Assembly (NCBI RefSeq): GCF_032393985.1
Contig: NZ_CP135918.1
Location: forward strand, 248,001 to 312,000
Source: Fischerella sp. JS2
Lineage (GTDB): Bacteria > Cyanobacteriota > Cyanobacteriia > Cyanobacteriales > Nostocaceae
Direction: 5' to 3'
DNA: 64,000 nucleotides
This document shows, piece by piece, positions 28,658 to 37,238 of this stretch (position 1 is its first letter; every line of letters begins with the position of its first letter). The notes beneath the pieces were generated by a model that saw only the letters and a program-made list of their open reading frames with translations, ran no database searches and had not been told where the DNA came from. The position numbers were made by a program, and so were the translations under genes.

Positions 28658-30088
28658 ATGCAACTTAATGTCTGGAAAAACTTTTTAGTCAAGTTTTTGT
28701 TGGCCTCTAGTAGTGTCAACTGGTATTCTCTCAGTGTTAATGCTGTAGAGGCTACAAATTTAGACTTTAGTAGCTTTGGAGACAAACTAGGAGAAAAAAC
28801 ACCATCCTTGCTAATTGATCAGATTAATAATCAACCACATCAGCAACCACAATCAGAGAGTCTAAATTCAAAATTACCCTTTGTGTGGTCTTTAAACTTG
28901 ATAAACAGGGTAGATGTCACATTCAAAGATGTAGTCCCTGAAAGAGAAGAAAATGTTCCTGTATTTTCGACTTATACTATCTTGTCTACAGGTGAATCAA
29001 CTAAATTATACTCTCAGGCTACACAAAAATCACCTTATGTACAACCAGAGTCTACACTAAAAAATGCTTCTGAGCAAATAGAGCAGCCTAATGAACTGCT
29101 ACACTTAGAAACACAGCCAACATATGCTTCCACACCCTCCTCTACAAAAACAGACCAGGGTTTGGAAGCACCAGAGATAGAAAGAGAAAAAAGACTGCAA
29201 AGATTAATACGACGCCTGCAAAGAAACAATCTACCATCACTAGAATCAAATTTTGATGATATTGATGAAGAACTTGGAAAACTGAGACTACGAGAAGTCA
29301 CACCGACCCCAGAAGAACCACAACTTCCACCCATAGAACAGCCTGCAAATCAATTCAAACCTGTAGGCTATTTACTGGCTCGTGTTGGCTACTTTTATAG
29401 TAGTAATATTTTTTCATCAGGAATCGTTCCAATTGAAGACAGCTTAATATATTCTGGATTAACGCTAGGGTCTGTATCTTTTCCTGTGGGAAAAAAAACT
29501 TTTATAAATGGGTCTATTGATGGTTACTTAATTCGTTACTTAGACCAATCAAAATATAACTATAATCAGGTGAGATTTAATCTCAATCTTCAGCAGCGAT
29601 TTACACCACGAATGTACGGTGAAATTGGTTGGAGTAATCAACAGCTTTTTTATGCTAGAGATAATAATACCTTTGATGCTGGCGATCGCTTTTTAGGTGA
29701 GAATGTCCTGCGGTTAGCTTTGGGACGGCGAGATATCCTATCAAAAAAGCTAGCACTAGATAGTTTTTATGAATTTCGTCTGAGTCTGACTGACCCACCA
29801 GAAGATCGTAATCGAATTATTAATTTCTTTTGGCTTTCTCTTAGTTATTATCTGCAAAGGTCTCTCCAGGCTGGTGTTGATTATCAATTTAGTTTGTCCA
29901 ATTTCACAGAACGTGATCGAGAAGACTTATATAATCGACTATTTGGTCACTTAAATTATGGAATATCTAAAAATAGTAATATTAGTGTGCAAGCAGGCGT
30001 CACATTAGGTAACTCTACAGAGAATAATATAGATTTTGATGGTTGGTTTTTTGGTATTAACTATAATTTAGAATTGGGCCGATTTTAA
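28658..30088 (+). CDS. Outer-membrane beta-barrel protein with long linker region
   Basis: A 476-residue exported protein. The N-terminus (KNFLVKFLLASSSVNWYSL) resembles a signal peptide. Residues about 40-230 are low-complexity, Ser/Thr/Pro/Gln-rich, with a short basic helix (EREKRLQRLIRRLQRNNL). From about 240 amphipathic beta strands alternate (VGYLLARVGYFYSSNIF, RFNLNLQQRFTPRMYGEIGW, ISVQAGVTLG) and the chain ends NYNLELGRF with the terminal Phe typical of outer-membrane barrels. I know no name for it. It is divergent from the FecR gene, which itself faces the CHASE2 kinase; an envelope-linked group is plausible. Alternative: an adhesin-like porin. Confidence 0.75.
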   Translation: MQLNVWKNFLVKFLLASSSVNWYSLSVNAVEATNLDFSSFGDKLGEKTPSLLIDQINNQPHQQPQSESLNSKLPFVWSLNLINRVDVTFKDVVPEREENVPVFSTYTILSTGESTKLYSQATQKSPYVQPESTLKNASEQIEQPNELLHLETQPTYASTPSSTKTDQGLEAPEIEREKRLQRLIRRLQRNNLPSLESNFDDIDEELGKLRLREVTPTPEEPQLPPIEQPANQFKPVGYLLARVGYFYSSNIFSSGIVPIEDSLIYSGLTLGSVSFPVGKKTFINGSIDGYLIRYLDQSKYNYNQVRFNLNLQQRFTPRMYGEIGWSNQQLFYARDNNTFDAGDRFLGENVLRLALGRRDILSKKLALDSFYEFRLSLTDPPEDRNRIINFFWLSLSYYLQRSLQAGVDYQFSLSNFTERDREDLYNRLFGHLNYGISKNSNISVQAGVTLGNSTENNIDFDGWFFGINYNLELGRF

Positions 30089-30150
30089 AAATCGTCAATA
30101 GTCTAGTGTCAATTGTCAACAAGTCAAGACTGTAAACAATTGACCATTAA

Positions 30151-30966
30151 CTAATAACTAATCCAATCACTCCAGCTACCTGCGTAAAGTTTACCTGTGG
30201 GAATGCCTGCTAATTCTAAAGATAGTAAATTTACACAAGCAGTGACGCCAGAACCACAATAAACTATGATTTCTTCTGCTTGCTCTAATTGTGACCAATG
30301 GTGACGCTGTTCTGATGACGGAAGGACATAACTTTTAGTGTCGGTGACTTCTTGCCAAGGATAGTTTATTGCACCAGGAATATGACCAGCAATTTTATCG
30401 ATAGGTTCACGAATACCAAGATAGCGATCACTTTCTCGTGAATCCACTAAAGCGACTTCAGGTAAGTCTTTACGGCTAATTACCATTTGGCGATCCACTA
30501 CCATATGTGTTTGTATTGCGTAAGTAAAATTACTTTTTTGCTCAGGTGGAGGGATGATATCTGTAACAGGGTAGCCAGCTTTTTGCCATTCGCTAAAACC
30601 ACCATTTAGCACCGCCACTTGTTCGTGACCAAGATAACGCAACAGCCACCACAATCGAGACGCAAATCCAAGGCGGGAATCATCGTAAGCTACAACCAAA
30701 GTCTTTTGGAAATTTACTCCGATGGTTGATAATTTATGAGCTAATTCATCAGGATGAGGTAAAGGATGTCTTCCTCCATATTTTTCCACAGGACTCGAAA
30801 GATCCTGATTGAGGTCTAGGTAATAAGCACCTTTAATGTGGCTGTTTTGGTACTGCTGTTTTCCCAGTTGTGGGTCAGCAAGAGAAAAGCGACAATCCAC
30901 TATTACAACTTGTGGATCTTCAAGATGTTCTAGTAACCATTCGCGAGAGACGATGAGGTTGGACAT
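30151..30966 (-). CDS. sseA: Sulfurtransferase, tandem rhodanese (3-mercaptopyruvate/thiosulfate type)
   Basis: Transfers sulfane sulfur to thiol acceptors or cyanide. Two rhodanese domains: the inactive N-terminal one (VVIVDCRFSL, GAYYLDLNQDLSSPVEKYGG, RLGFASRLWWLLRYLG) and the catalytic C-terminal one (ALVDSRESDRYLG, GHIPGAINYPW, active loop CGSGVTA with the nucleophilic Cys). The CGSGVTA loop fits 3-mercaptopyruvate sulfurtransferase more than CRKGVTA-type thiosulfate enzymes, but substrate choice cannot be settled by sequence. The 271-residue length is normal. A G-rich dispersed repeat touches its start codon. Confidence 0.9.
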   Translation of the reverse strand: MSNLIVSREWLLEHLEDPQVVIVDCRFSLADPQLGKQQYQNSHIKGAYYLDLNQDLSSPVEKYGGRHPLPHPDELAHKLSTIGVNFQKTLVVAYDDSRLGFASRLWWLLRYLGHEQVAVLNGGFSEWQKAGYPVTDIIPPPEQKSNFTYAIQTHMVVDRQMVISRKDLPEVALVDSRESDRYLGIREPIDKIAGHIPGAINYPWQEVTDTKSYVLPSSEQRHHWSQLEQAEEIIVYCGSGVTACVNLLSLELAGIPTGKLYAGSWSDWISY

Positions 30967-31077
30967 TGGGGGATGGGGAGGTGGGGGGAGTGTAAGGAGT
31001 GGGGGGAGTGTGTAGACGCGTAGCGGCTTAAGGTAAGGGTGGAGTGGGGGGAGTGTAAGGAGTAGAGGAATTACTAC
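30967..31077 (+). repeat. GTGTAGACGCGTAGCGGCTT dispersed repeat, copy 2
   Basis: GGGGGGAGTGTGTAGACGCG, TAGCGGCTTAAGGTAAGGGT and GGAGTGGGGGGAGTG, then AGGAGTAGAGGAATTACTAC. Nearly the same sequence as at 51541-51637 and as part of 13500-13620. It lies between the divergent sseA and MnmC-like genes. Confidence 0.8.
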
Positions 31078-31095
31078 TAACTACTAACTAAAATC

Positions 31096-32058
31096 ATGTC
31101 AGATATAGATAATTTTACACCTGAACTGACCGCAGATGGTTCTTTTACCTTCTTTTCCCAAGAGTTTGGTGAGGCTTTTCATAGCCATTATGGAGCCAGG
31201 CAAGAGAGTTTTCTTAAGTTTGTTGAACCTACTCAGCTGGCATTAAAAGCTAAGTATCAACCGATGCTGCGCTTGTTGGATGTTTGTTATGGATTAGGAT
31301 ATAACACAGCTGCTGCTTTGCAGACAATTTGGTCTGTTAATCCTAATTGTTATATAGAAGTAGTTGGTTTAGAAATAAATACTGCTGTACCTCAACGTGC
31401 GATCGCTCATCACCTATTTCAAAATTGGAATTACGAGTATACTAATATACTTAGTTACTTAGCTTATGAGCAAAAAGTACAGACCAGCCGTCTACAAGCC
31501 AGACTACTTATCGGCGATGCCAGAACCACAGTTCAGCAAGTCTATGGTTTAGGTTTTCAAGCTGATGCAATTTTTCTTGATCCTTTTTCACCACCTCAAT
31601 GCCCACAATTATGGACTATTGAATTTATTCAACAACTGACTCTGTGTTTACAAAACGATGGTATTTTAGCCACATATTCTTGTGCTGCTGCTGTACGCAC
31701 CGCACTTTTAACTGCTGGTTTACAAATAGGTTCTACCCCTCCCGTGGGCAGGCGATCACCTGGTACTGTTGCAGCTTATAACCTGAATGGGGAGGTAGGG
31801 AGTTGGGGAGGTAGAGAGTTGGGAAGAACCATCACCCCATCACCCCATCACCCTATAACTCCATCATTTCCTCCACCTCTCTCCCAATCAGAAAAAGAAC
31901 ATTTACTGACTCGTGCTGCGATTCCCTATCGTGATCCACAGTTAACAGATTCTGCTGAAGTTATACTTAGGCGGCGGCAACAAGAACAACAAGCTTCTTC
32001 CCTTGAACCAACGTCTCATTGGCGAAAACGCTGGCAATCAAACAATTTTGGATTTTAG
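31096..32058 (+). CDS. tRNA (mnm5s2U34) methyltransferase, MnmC/MnmD-like domain
   Basis: A MnmC family methyltransferase (DUF752 type), lacking the FAD domain of E. coli MnmC. Seen: ELTADGSFTFFSQEFGEAFHSHYGA, the family's N-terminal signature, the SAM motif LLDVCYGLGYNTAAAL, VVGLEINTAVP, and ADAIFLDPFSPPQCPQLWTIE with catalytic DPFSP. A C-terminal tail follows YRDPQ. Residues about 232-260 (with GRTITPSPHHPITP) are low-complexity sequence encoded by a repeat element and are probably an extra surface loop. It likely methylates nm5s2U34 to mnm5s2U34 in tRNA; that comes from family knowledge. Confidence 0.85.
   Translation: MSDIDNFTPELTADGSFTFFSQEFGEAFHSHYGARQESFLKFVEPTQLALKAKYQPMLRLLDVCYGLGYNTAAALQTIWSVNPNCYIEVVGLEINTAVPQRAIAHHLFQNWNYEYTNILSYLAYEQKVQTSRLQARLLIGDARTTVQQVYGLGFQADAIFLDPFSPPQCPQLWTIEFIQQLTLCLQNDGILATYSCAAAVRTALLTAGLQIGSTPPVGRRSPGTVAAYNLNGEVGSWGGRELGRTITPSPHHPITPSFPPPLSQSEKEHLLTRAAIPYRDPQLTDSAEVILRRRQQEQQASSLEPTSHWRKRWQSNNFGF
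31787..31875 (+). repeat. Repeat element inserted in frame in the MnmC-like gene
   Basis: GGGGAGGTAGGGAGTTGGGG octamers followed by CCATCACCCCATCACCCCAT. Same orientation, order of G-rich then C-rich parts, and reading frame as the insert in ribF; the encoded peptides share an L...T.P..HHPI pattern. Confidence 0.65.
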
Positions 32059-32828
32059 ATTTTGCGAAAAATTTGTAGACGCGTAAGCGTCCCATTAGTT
32101 TTTTAATAATGGTAATGAGTTTTGTGACTCTAATCACTGACAACCCAAGTAATTCGTCACTGCTAGAGAGTACTGAGTGTAGTTTCATGATTTCCATTGA
32201 CTAAATAGCCATCATGAACTGCCTATACCAACACCAATGAAGAGGGTAAACAGCAAAAGGGAATAAAAAAATCCTTTTCCCTGTAGACTTTTCCCTATTT
32301 TTCAGTCAGTCAATCACGGGAAAATCCCACAAACCTTGCGATGAAAATACCTCTTCCCTGTTAAGAGTTCCTTGTTTTCAAGCTAGGTAATCACAGGAAA
32401 ACCCCACAACGAGGGAATAAAAATATAACTCCTCCTACACTTGTACACCCTTACACCCCCACACCCATTTTCAAGCTAGATACACTCAAAGCTAAAACTG
32501 TAATTTTAAGTGTTTAACTTTGATGAAATGAAGTTCAACGAAAATGAAATTCTCCACCTCTGCCATGTTAAGAAATCTCCGTGAAAAACCTGATTTAACA
32601 TTTGCACGAATTGACCATACTGGAATTACAGACAGGAAATATTGGCAGCAATATTTTATTGTTCTGAAACAATATATAAATCAAAAATTCATGCTACCCA
32701 TGACGACAAGCAAAATGCTTGCTCAGATAAATCAAGCATGAAAGAATGCAGAGTTAAATACACTCAAGTACTAAACTGTTTTTTGAAGATTAATTTTGTT
32801 AACTGATTTTAAATATTGGAGTGCCTTT
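32059..32828. other. Gap upstream of the HD-GYP regulator
   Basis: No supported gene in 770 bases. A GTAGACGCGTAAGCGTC fragment at 32074 belongs to the dispersed family. Two imperfect direct repeats, CAATCACGGGAAAATCCCAC (about 32310) and TAATCACAGGAAAACCCCAC (about 32388), lie about 78 bases apart. Confidence 0.5.
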
Positions 32829-34058
32829 GTGATTCAATGGACATCCAAGGTTATGGGCTCTACCGAAGCAAGTGTGGCTAGTTTAAATCACCTAAACAAT
32901 GTTAATAATATAGATGCTAATTATGTTGTAGCATTACCAAATGCAGAAAATTATTCTTTGGACTTATCTAAACAAGACCTAAACGTTGGACAGGCAGGAA
33001 CTTTGTCCTGTTGGAGCAAACCTTGTGTTAACTTTGGTTACGATGTTCTGGAATCCAAGATACAACCAGGCAAAGGGTCTAAAGTGAATGGTTTTGATTC
33101 GGATGCCCCAAAAGTCTTAATCGTAGATGACCATGCAGCTAGTCGCATGACTGCTGTTGCCCTATTGGCAATGGAAGGCTATGAAGTAATTGAAGCAGAT
33201 AGTGGTTCTACTGCGGTTGAATTAGTAACCCAAAAGCAACCGGATTTAATTTTGCTAGATGTGATGATGCCCGGTTTAGATGGGTTTGAAGTATGTCAGT
33301 TGCTCAAGCAAAATGAGCATACACGACTTATACCAATAATTTTTGTCACAGCTTTAAACGATCGGCGATCACGTATTCGAGGTATAGAAGTCGGCGCAGA
33401 TGATTTTTTAAGTAAGCCTTTTGACCGTGTAGAATTGGCAGCACGTGTCAAATCTTTGGTGAGACAAAAGCGTTTGAATGAAGATTTAGACCATGCTGAA
33501 CAAGTTTTGTTTTCTATAGCGAGGTCAATTGAAAGCCGCGATCCAAATACTGGTGATCATTGTGAACGGCTAGTAAAACTGGGAAAGGCTTTTGGTGAAT
33601 ACTTGAATCTCTCACGTAATCAAATTCGGGATTTAATGTGGGGTGGTTATCTTCACGATATTGGTAAGGTAGGTATTCCTGACTCTGTATTACTCAAAAA
33701 GGGAAAACTTACCCCCGAAGAATGGAATATTATGAGGCAGCACGTTTTGATTGGTGAAAAAATTTGCCAACCATTACGCAGTATGCAAGGTGTGATTCCT
33801 ATTATTCGCCATCACCACGAGCGTTGGGATGGATCAGGTTATCCTGATGGACTCATAGGGGAAAATATTCCCTACCTGGCACAGGTCTTTCAGATTATTG
33901 ATATTTATGATGCCCTGACTAGCGAACGACCTTACAAGCTAGCCTTTTCTCCACAGGAAGCACTCACTGTCATGCAAGAAGAAACAGCCAAGGGTTGGCG
34001 AAATCCTCAACTAATGCAGCAGTTTGAAGAATTTATTCGCAGTTCTAAACAACAGTAG
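32829..34058 (+). CDS. Response regulator with HD-GYP phosphodiesterase output
   Basis: A one-piece cyclic-di-GMP signalling protein. The N-terminal 95 residues are unstructured (Asn-rich). The receiver domain has VLIVDDHAASR, phospho-acceptor Asp in LILLDVMMPGLDGFEV (about residue 144), and DFLSKPF (lysine). The HD-GYP domain has LVKLGKAF, GYLHDIGKVGIPDSVLLKKG (the HD metal pair) and HHHERWDGSGYPDGL (the GYP loop), so it should hydrolyse c-di-GMP. I chose the GTG at 32829 because GGAG lies seven bases before it; a TTG further up (32796) and the ATG at 32853 are alternatives. Cognate sensor kinase not seen. Confidence 0.93.
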   Translation: MIQWTSKVMGSTEASVASLNHLNNVNNIDANYVVALPNAENYSLDLSKQDLNVGQAGTLSCWSKPCVNFGYDVLESKIQPGKGSKVNGFDSDAPKVLIVDDHAASRMTAVALLAMEGYEVIEADSGSTAVELVTQKQPDLILLDVMMPGLDGFEVCQLLKQNEHTRLIPIIFVTALNDRRSRIRGIEVGADDFLSKPFDRVELAARVKSLVRQKRLNEDLDHAEQVLFSIARSIESRDPNTGDHCERLVKLGKAFGEYLNLSRNQIRDLMWGGYLHDIGKVGIPDSVLLKKGKLTPEEWNIMRQHVLIGEKICQPLRSMQGVIPIIRHHHERWDGSGYPDGLIGENIPYLAQVFQIIDIYDALTSERPYKLAFSPQEALTVMQEETAKGWRNPQLMQQFEEFIRSSKQQ

Positions 34059-34258
34059 TAGTTGTTGTTTGTTGGTTGTTGTTTGTTGATTGGACAATTA
34101 CTAATAACCAGCTAATTCTAATCAATAAAAAATTCCTAACAACTATACAACTAGCAACTAACAACTACCAACCATTAACTTATAAAGTGGTATGATTTGA
34201 GCCTGAATCTTAAAGTACCAAGCTTAATCAACGCAATTCACTTGGCTGATAGCTAATT

Positions 34259-35644
34259 ATGGTAGTTGTAGCAATTTTAGCGGCAGGACGTGGGACACGG
34301 ATGAAATCCAATCTTCCCAAGGTTTTGCATTCTTTGGGTGGGCAGTCACTTGTCGAGAGAGTCATCGAAACTGTCCAACCACTTTCGCCTTCACGACAGA
34401 TGGTTATTGTGGGGTATCAAGCTGAAGAAGTGAAAGCAGCCATGCTGTCCATTCCCGATCTAGAGTTTGTAGAACAGAGTGTACAGTTAGGAACAGGTCA
34501 TGCTATTCAGCAATTGCTTCCTTACTTAGAGGGGTATAGCGGCGATGTCTTGATACTCAATGGTGATGTACCTTTACTATGCACTGAAACTCTGCAAAAT
34601 CTCTTGCAAATACACCAAGAAAAACAAAATGCCGCTACTATTTTGACTGCGTATCTAAGCAACCCTAAAGGCTATGGACGCGTTTTTTGTGACGATAACA
34701 ATATTGTGCAGCAAATCGTAGAAGAAAAAGATTGCACTCCTGCCCAAAGACAAAATTGCTGTATCAATGCAGGGGTTTATTGCTTTCGTTGGCAGGATTT
34801 GGCTAAAGTATTGCCGCACTTACAAGCGAATAATGCCCAAAAAGAATATTATCTGACTGATGCCGTTACTCAAGTTTCTCCGGTAATGGCTGTAAATGTA
34901 GAAGATTACCAAGAAATTTTGGGTATTAACGATCGCCTGCAGCTAGCTTCTGCCTACGAAATTTTGCAAAGGCGCATCAAGGAAAAATGGATGGTTGCAG
35001 GTGTTACTATTATTGACCCTGCTAGTACTACAATTGATGATACTGTAGAGTTACAAATAGATGTAATTATTGAACCACAAACTCATTTACGTGGAAATAC
35101 GGTAGTCAAGACAGGCTGCCGCATCGGGCCTGGAACTTTAATTGAAAATAGTCAGATTGGTGAAAATGTTACTGTCATGTATTCAGTGGTGACAGATAGC
35201 ATTGTCCAAGCGGGTAGCCGTATTGGCCCCTATGCACATTTACGCGGACATGTAGAAGTTGGTGCTAAATGTCGCGTTGGTAATTTTGTGGAATTGAAAA
35301 ATACTAAGTTGGGTGAACACACCAATGTTGCCCACCTATCTTACTTAGGTGATACCACTGCCGGAAATCAAGTCAATATTGGTGGAGGAACTATTACCGC
35401 TAATTATGACGGCGTGAAAAAACATCCAACAAAAATAGGTGATCGCACTGGCACAGGTTGTAATACTGTTTTAGTCGCACCAATTACCTTGGGAAATGAT
35501 GTCTACGTAGCAGCAGGTTCCACGGCTACAGAAGATGTCCCTGATGATTGTTTAGTAATTGCCCGTGAACGTCCAGTAGTAAAACCAGGTTGGGTGTCCA
35601 AGAAACGCTCAGCCCAAAACCAACAACCAAAAAACTCAAGTTGA
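34259..35644 (+). CDS. glmU: Bifunctional N-acetylglucosamine-1-phosphate uridyltransferase / acetyltransferase GlmU
   Basis: Makes UDP-N-acetylglucosamine for peptidoglycan and lipopolysaccharide. The N-terminal uridyltransferase has [18 protein letters not shown] (residues 7-24), [22 protein letters not shown] and [14 protein letters not shown]. The C-terminal acetyltransferase is a left-handed beta helix built of hexapeptide repeats ([16 protein letters not shown], then [20 protein letters not shown]) and [17 protein letters not shown], with the hallmark [20 protein letters not shown]. Length 461 is normal. Convergent with the isoaspartyl peptidase gene; a (GAAGGATAAA)-type repeat pair lies between. 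Confidence 0.97.
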   Translation: MVVVAILAAGRGTRMKSNLPKVLHSLGGQSLVERVIETVQPLSPSRQMVIVGYQAEEVKAAMLSIPDLEFVEQSVQLGTGHAIQQLLPYLEGYSGDVLILNGDVPLLCTETLQNLLQIHQEKQNAATILTAYLSNPKGYGRVFCDDNNIVQQIVEEKDCTPAQRQNCCINAGVYCFRWQDLAKVLPHLQANNAQKEYYLTDAVTQVSPVMAVNVEDYQEILGINDRLQLASAYEILQRRIKEKWMVAGVTIIDPASTTIDDTVELQIDVIIEPQTHLRGNTVVKTGCRIGPGTLIENSQIGENVTVMYSVVTDSIVQAGSRIGPYAHLRGHVEVGAKCRVGNFVELKNTKLGEHTNVAHLSYLGDTTAGNQVNIGGGTITANYDGVKKHPTKIGDRTGTGCNTVLVAPITLGNDVYVAAGSTATEDVPDDCLVIARERPVVKPGWVSKKRSAQNQQPKNSS

Positions 35645-35741
35645 GAATTTCAGGCTACTAGCTAAGAAGTAATTATTAGAAGGATAAAGGCAGAAGGATA
35701 AAAGTTTATACTTTATAACTTCATCCTTCATCCTTTACACT

Positions 35742-36701
35742 TCATACTTCAATACAACCTACTTCTGTACCTTCAGGAAGTTCTAGTGTGTCACCTATTT
35801 TTTCACCGTCGTGATAGGCAGCGAGTAAGGCTTGGCTAGTTTTTCCCCAAGCGATCGCACCACTAGCATCTAGAGCGATCGCTCCAAAATCCCGCCTATT
35901 GTGCTGCGCCTCTGCAAAAGATCGGTTCATAGCTTCTTTTAGAGACATACCATCTGTAACACGTACTACAATCCTTGCTGCTAGGCACTCATCAATAATG
36001 TGTTCTCCAATACCAGTACAACTAACTGCTGCATGTTTGGTAGCATAATTACCAGCAGGCATCGCAGAATCACTGACGCGACCAATCCTTTCAAAACCTT
36101 TACCGCCAGTAGAAGTACCCACTACTATCTGACCTTCAGTATCTAGAGCTACAACACCAATAGTACCACGACGAGCGCTACTAGTTTCCACTAGTTCTGG
36201 CTCTGCTACTACACTGGCCATTGTATGTTTAAAATTCTGCTGGCGTTCTTGAATCCACTCTTGTAAGCGTAAATCAGTTAAAGCGTTGTAGCTAGGAATT
36301 TGTAATTCCCGTGCCAACTCAGCCGCACCATAATCTGACAGTACCCGATCTGGAGAACTTTGCAAAGATTTTGCCAAATCGATGGGGTTTTTCACCCGTG
36401 AAACATTGATTACACCGCTAAAGCTTTGGGTTGTGCCATCCATCAAAGCTGCGCTCATACGGATTTGACCATCAGATTGCAGCACTGAACCAGTACCTGC
36501 ATTAAAACGGGGGTCATCTTCTAACATTTGACATCCACACACAACTGCCTCCTTAGCAGTCACGCCGGAAAGTAAAAGAGAATATACTTCTTCTATTACT
36601 TTATAAAGTGAATGGCGTACTGCCTCTACTCCGCCTTTTCCATGTAAAGAACTACCAGCCCCCCCATGAATAATTAACTTAGGTTGCACCTGTATCTTCA
36701 T
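35742..36701 (-). CDS. Isoaspartyl peptidase / L-asparaginase, plant type (Ntn hydrolase)
   Basis: Cleaves isoaspartyl dipeptides and asparagine, and may help recycle cyanophycin-derived dipeptides in cyanobacteria. The Ntn-hydrolase precursor self-cleaves before the catalytic Thr: SSARRGTIGVVALD holds that Thr at residue 180. Supporting motifs are IHGGAGSSLHG, DPRFNAGTGSVLQSDG, the small-subunit VGTSTGGKGFERIGRVSDS and GNYATKHAAVSCTGIGE. The 319 residues match the plant-type family. Upstream on the same strand, about 30 bases away, is a DUF2256 gene. The cyanophycin link is inference. Confidence 0.93.
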   Translation of the reverse strand: MKIQVQPKLIIHGGAGSSLHGKGGVEAVRHSLYKVIEEVYSLLLSGVTAKEAVVCGCQMLEDDPRFNAGTGSVLQSDGQIRMSAALMDGTTQSFSGVINVSRVKNPIDLAKSLQSSPDRVLSDYGAAELARELQIPSYNALTDLRLQEWIQERQQNFKHTMASVVAEPELVETSSARRGTIGVVALDTEGQIVVGTSTGGKGFERIGRVSDSAMPAGNYATKHAAVSCTGIGEHIIDECLAARIVVRVTDGMSLKEAMNRSFAEAQHNRRDFGAIALDASGAIAWGKTSQALLAAYHDGEKIGDTLELPEGTEVGCIEV

Positions 36702-36737
36702 CTCCTCTTGATTTGTGTAATTTGAGTCTAAGTATTT

Positions 36738-36908
36738 TTACGATTCATTATTTTCATCTTGAGCCGTAGAACGACGACGACGACAGCGTTCCGAACAGTA
36801 TTTCACCTCGTCCCAGCAATCTGCCCATTTTTTGCGCCAAGAAAACGAACGCTGACATACCGGACAAATTTTTGTAGGCAAGTCAGATTTAGAACGGCTA
36901 CGTGCCAT
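36738..36908 (-). CDS. DUF2256 zinc-ribbon-like small protein
   Basis: A 56-residue protein with KICPVCQRSFSWRKKWADCW and VKYCSERCRRRR: two CxxC-type pairs and the SWRKKW core diagnostic of DUF2256, probably a small zinc ribbon. Function is unknown. The frame stays open 48 bases further upstream, but those residues (SISSESIFNLH) are not part of the family, so the ATG at 36908 is preferred. Lies just upstream of the isoaspartyl peptidase gene on the same strand, possibly cotranscribed. Confidence 0.88.
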   Translation of the reverse strand: MARSRSKSDLPTKICPVCQRSFSWRKKWADCWDEVKYCSERCRRRRSTAQDENNES

Positions 36909-37238
36909 ATTTCTACTGTGCAGATTAAAAATTGATTCACTTGAGATGGAAATCAATTATAGCTGTTTGTTACAAACGTAGATGACTTTTAGAATTCAGA
37001 ATACGGAATTGAGAATTGCAAATTCATCAATTCTGAAATATTTCGGTAAAGTCCTTCGCTAAGTAATTAAAAATTTCCAACCCTGATTTTGAATGACTAA
37101 ATACAAGCAAATATTCGGTTGATTTTCTGTATATATTTTTACTTTATAAAAAGGGATTGGGGATTGGAAGAAATTCTCCCTTGTCTTCCGTGTTCTCCTT
37201 GTTCTCCTTGTCCCCCCCTATCCCCGATACCCAATCTC

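Noticed and set aside
32544-32741. 65-codon plus-strand frame upstream of the HD-GYP regulator
   Set aside because: No ribosome site or known motif; cannot be separated from chance.
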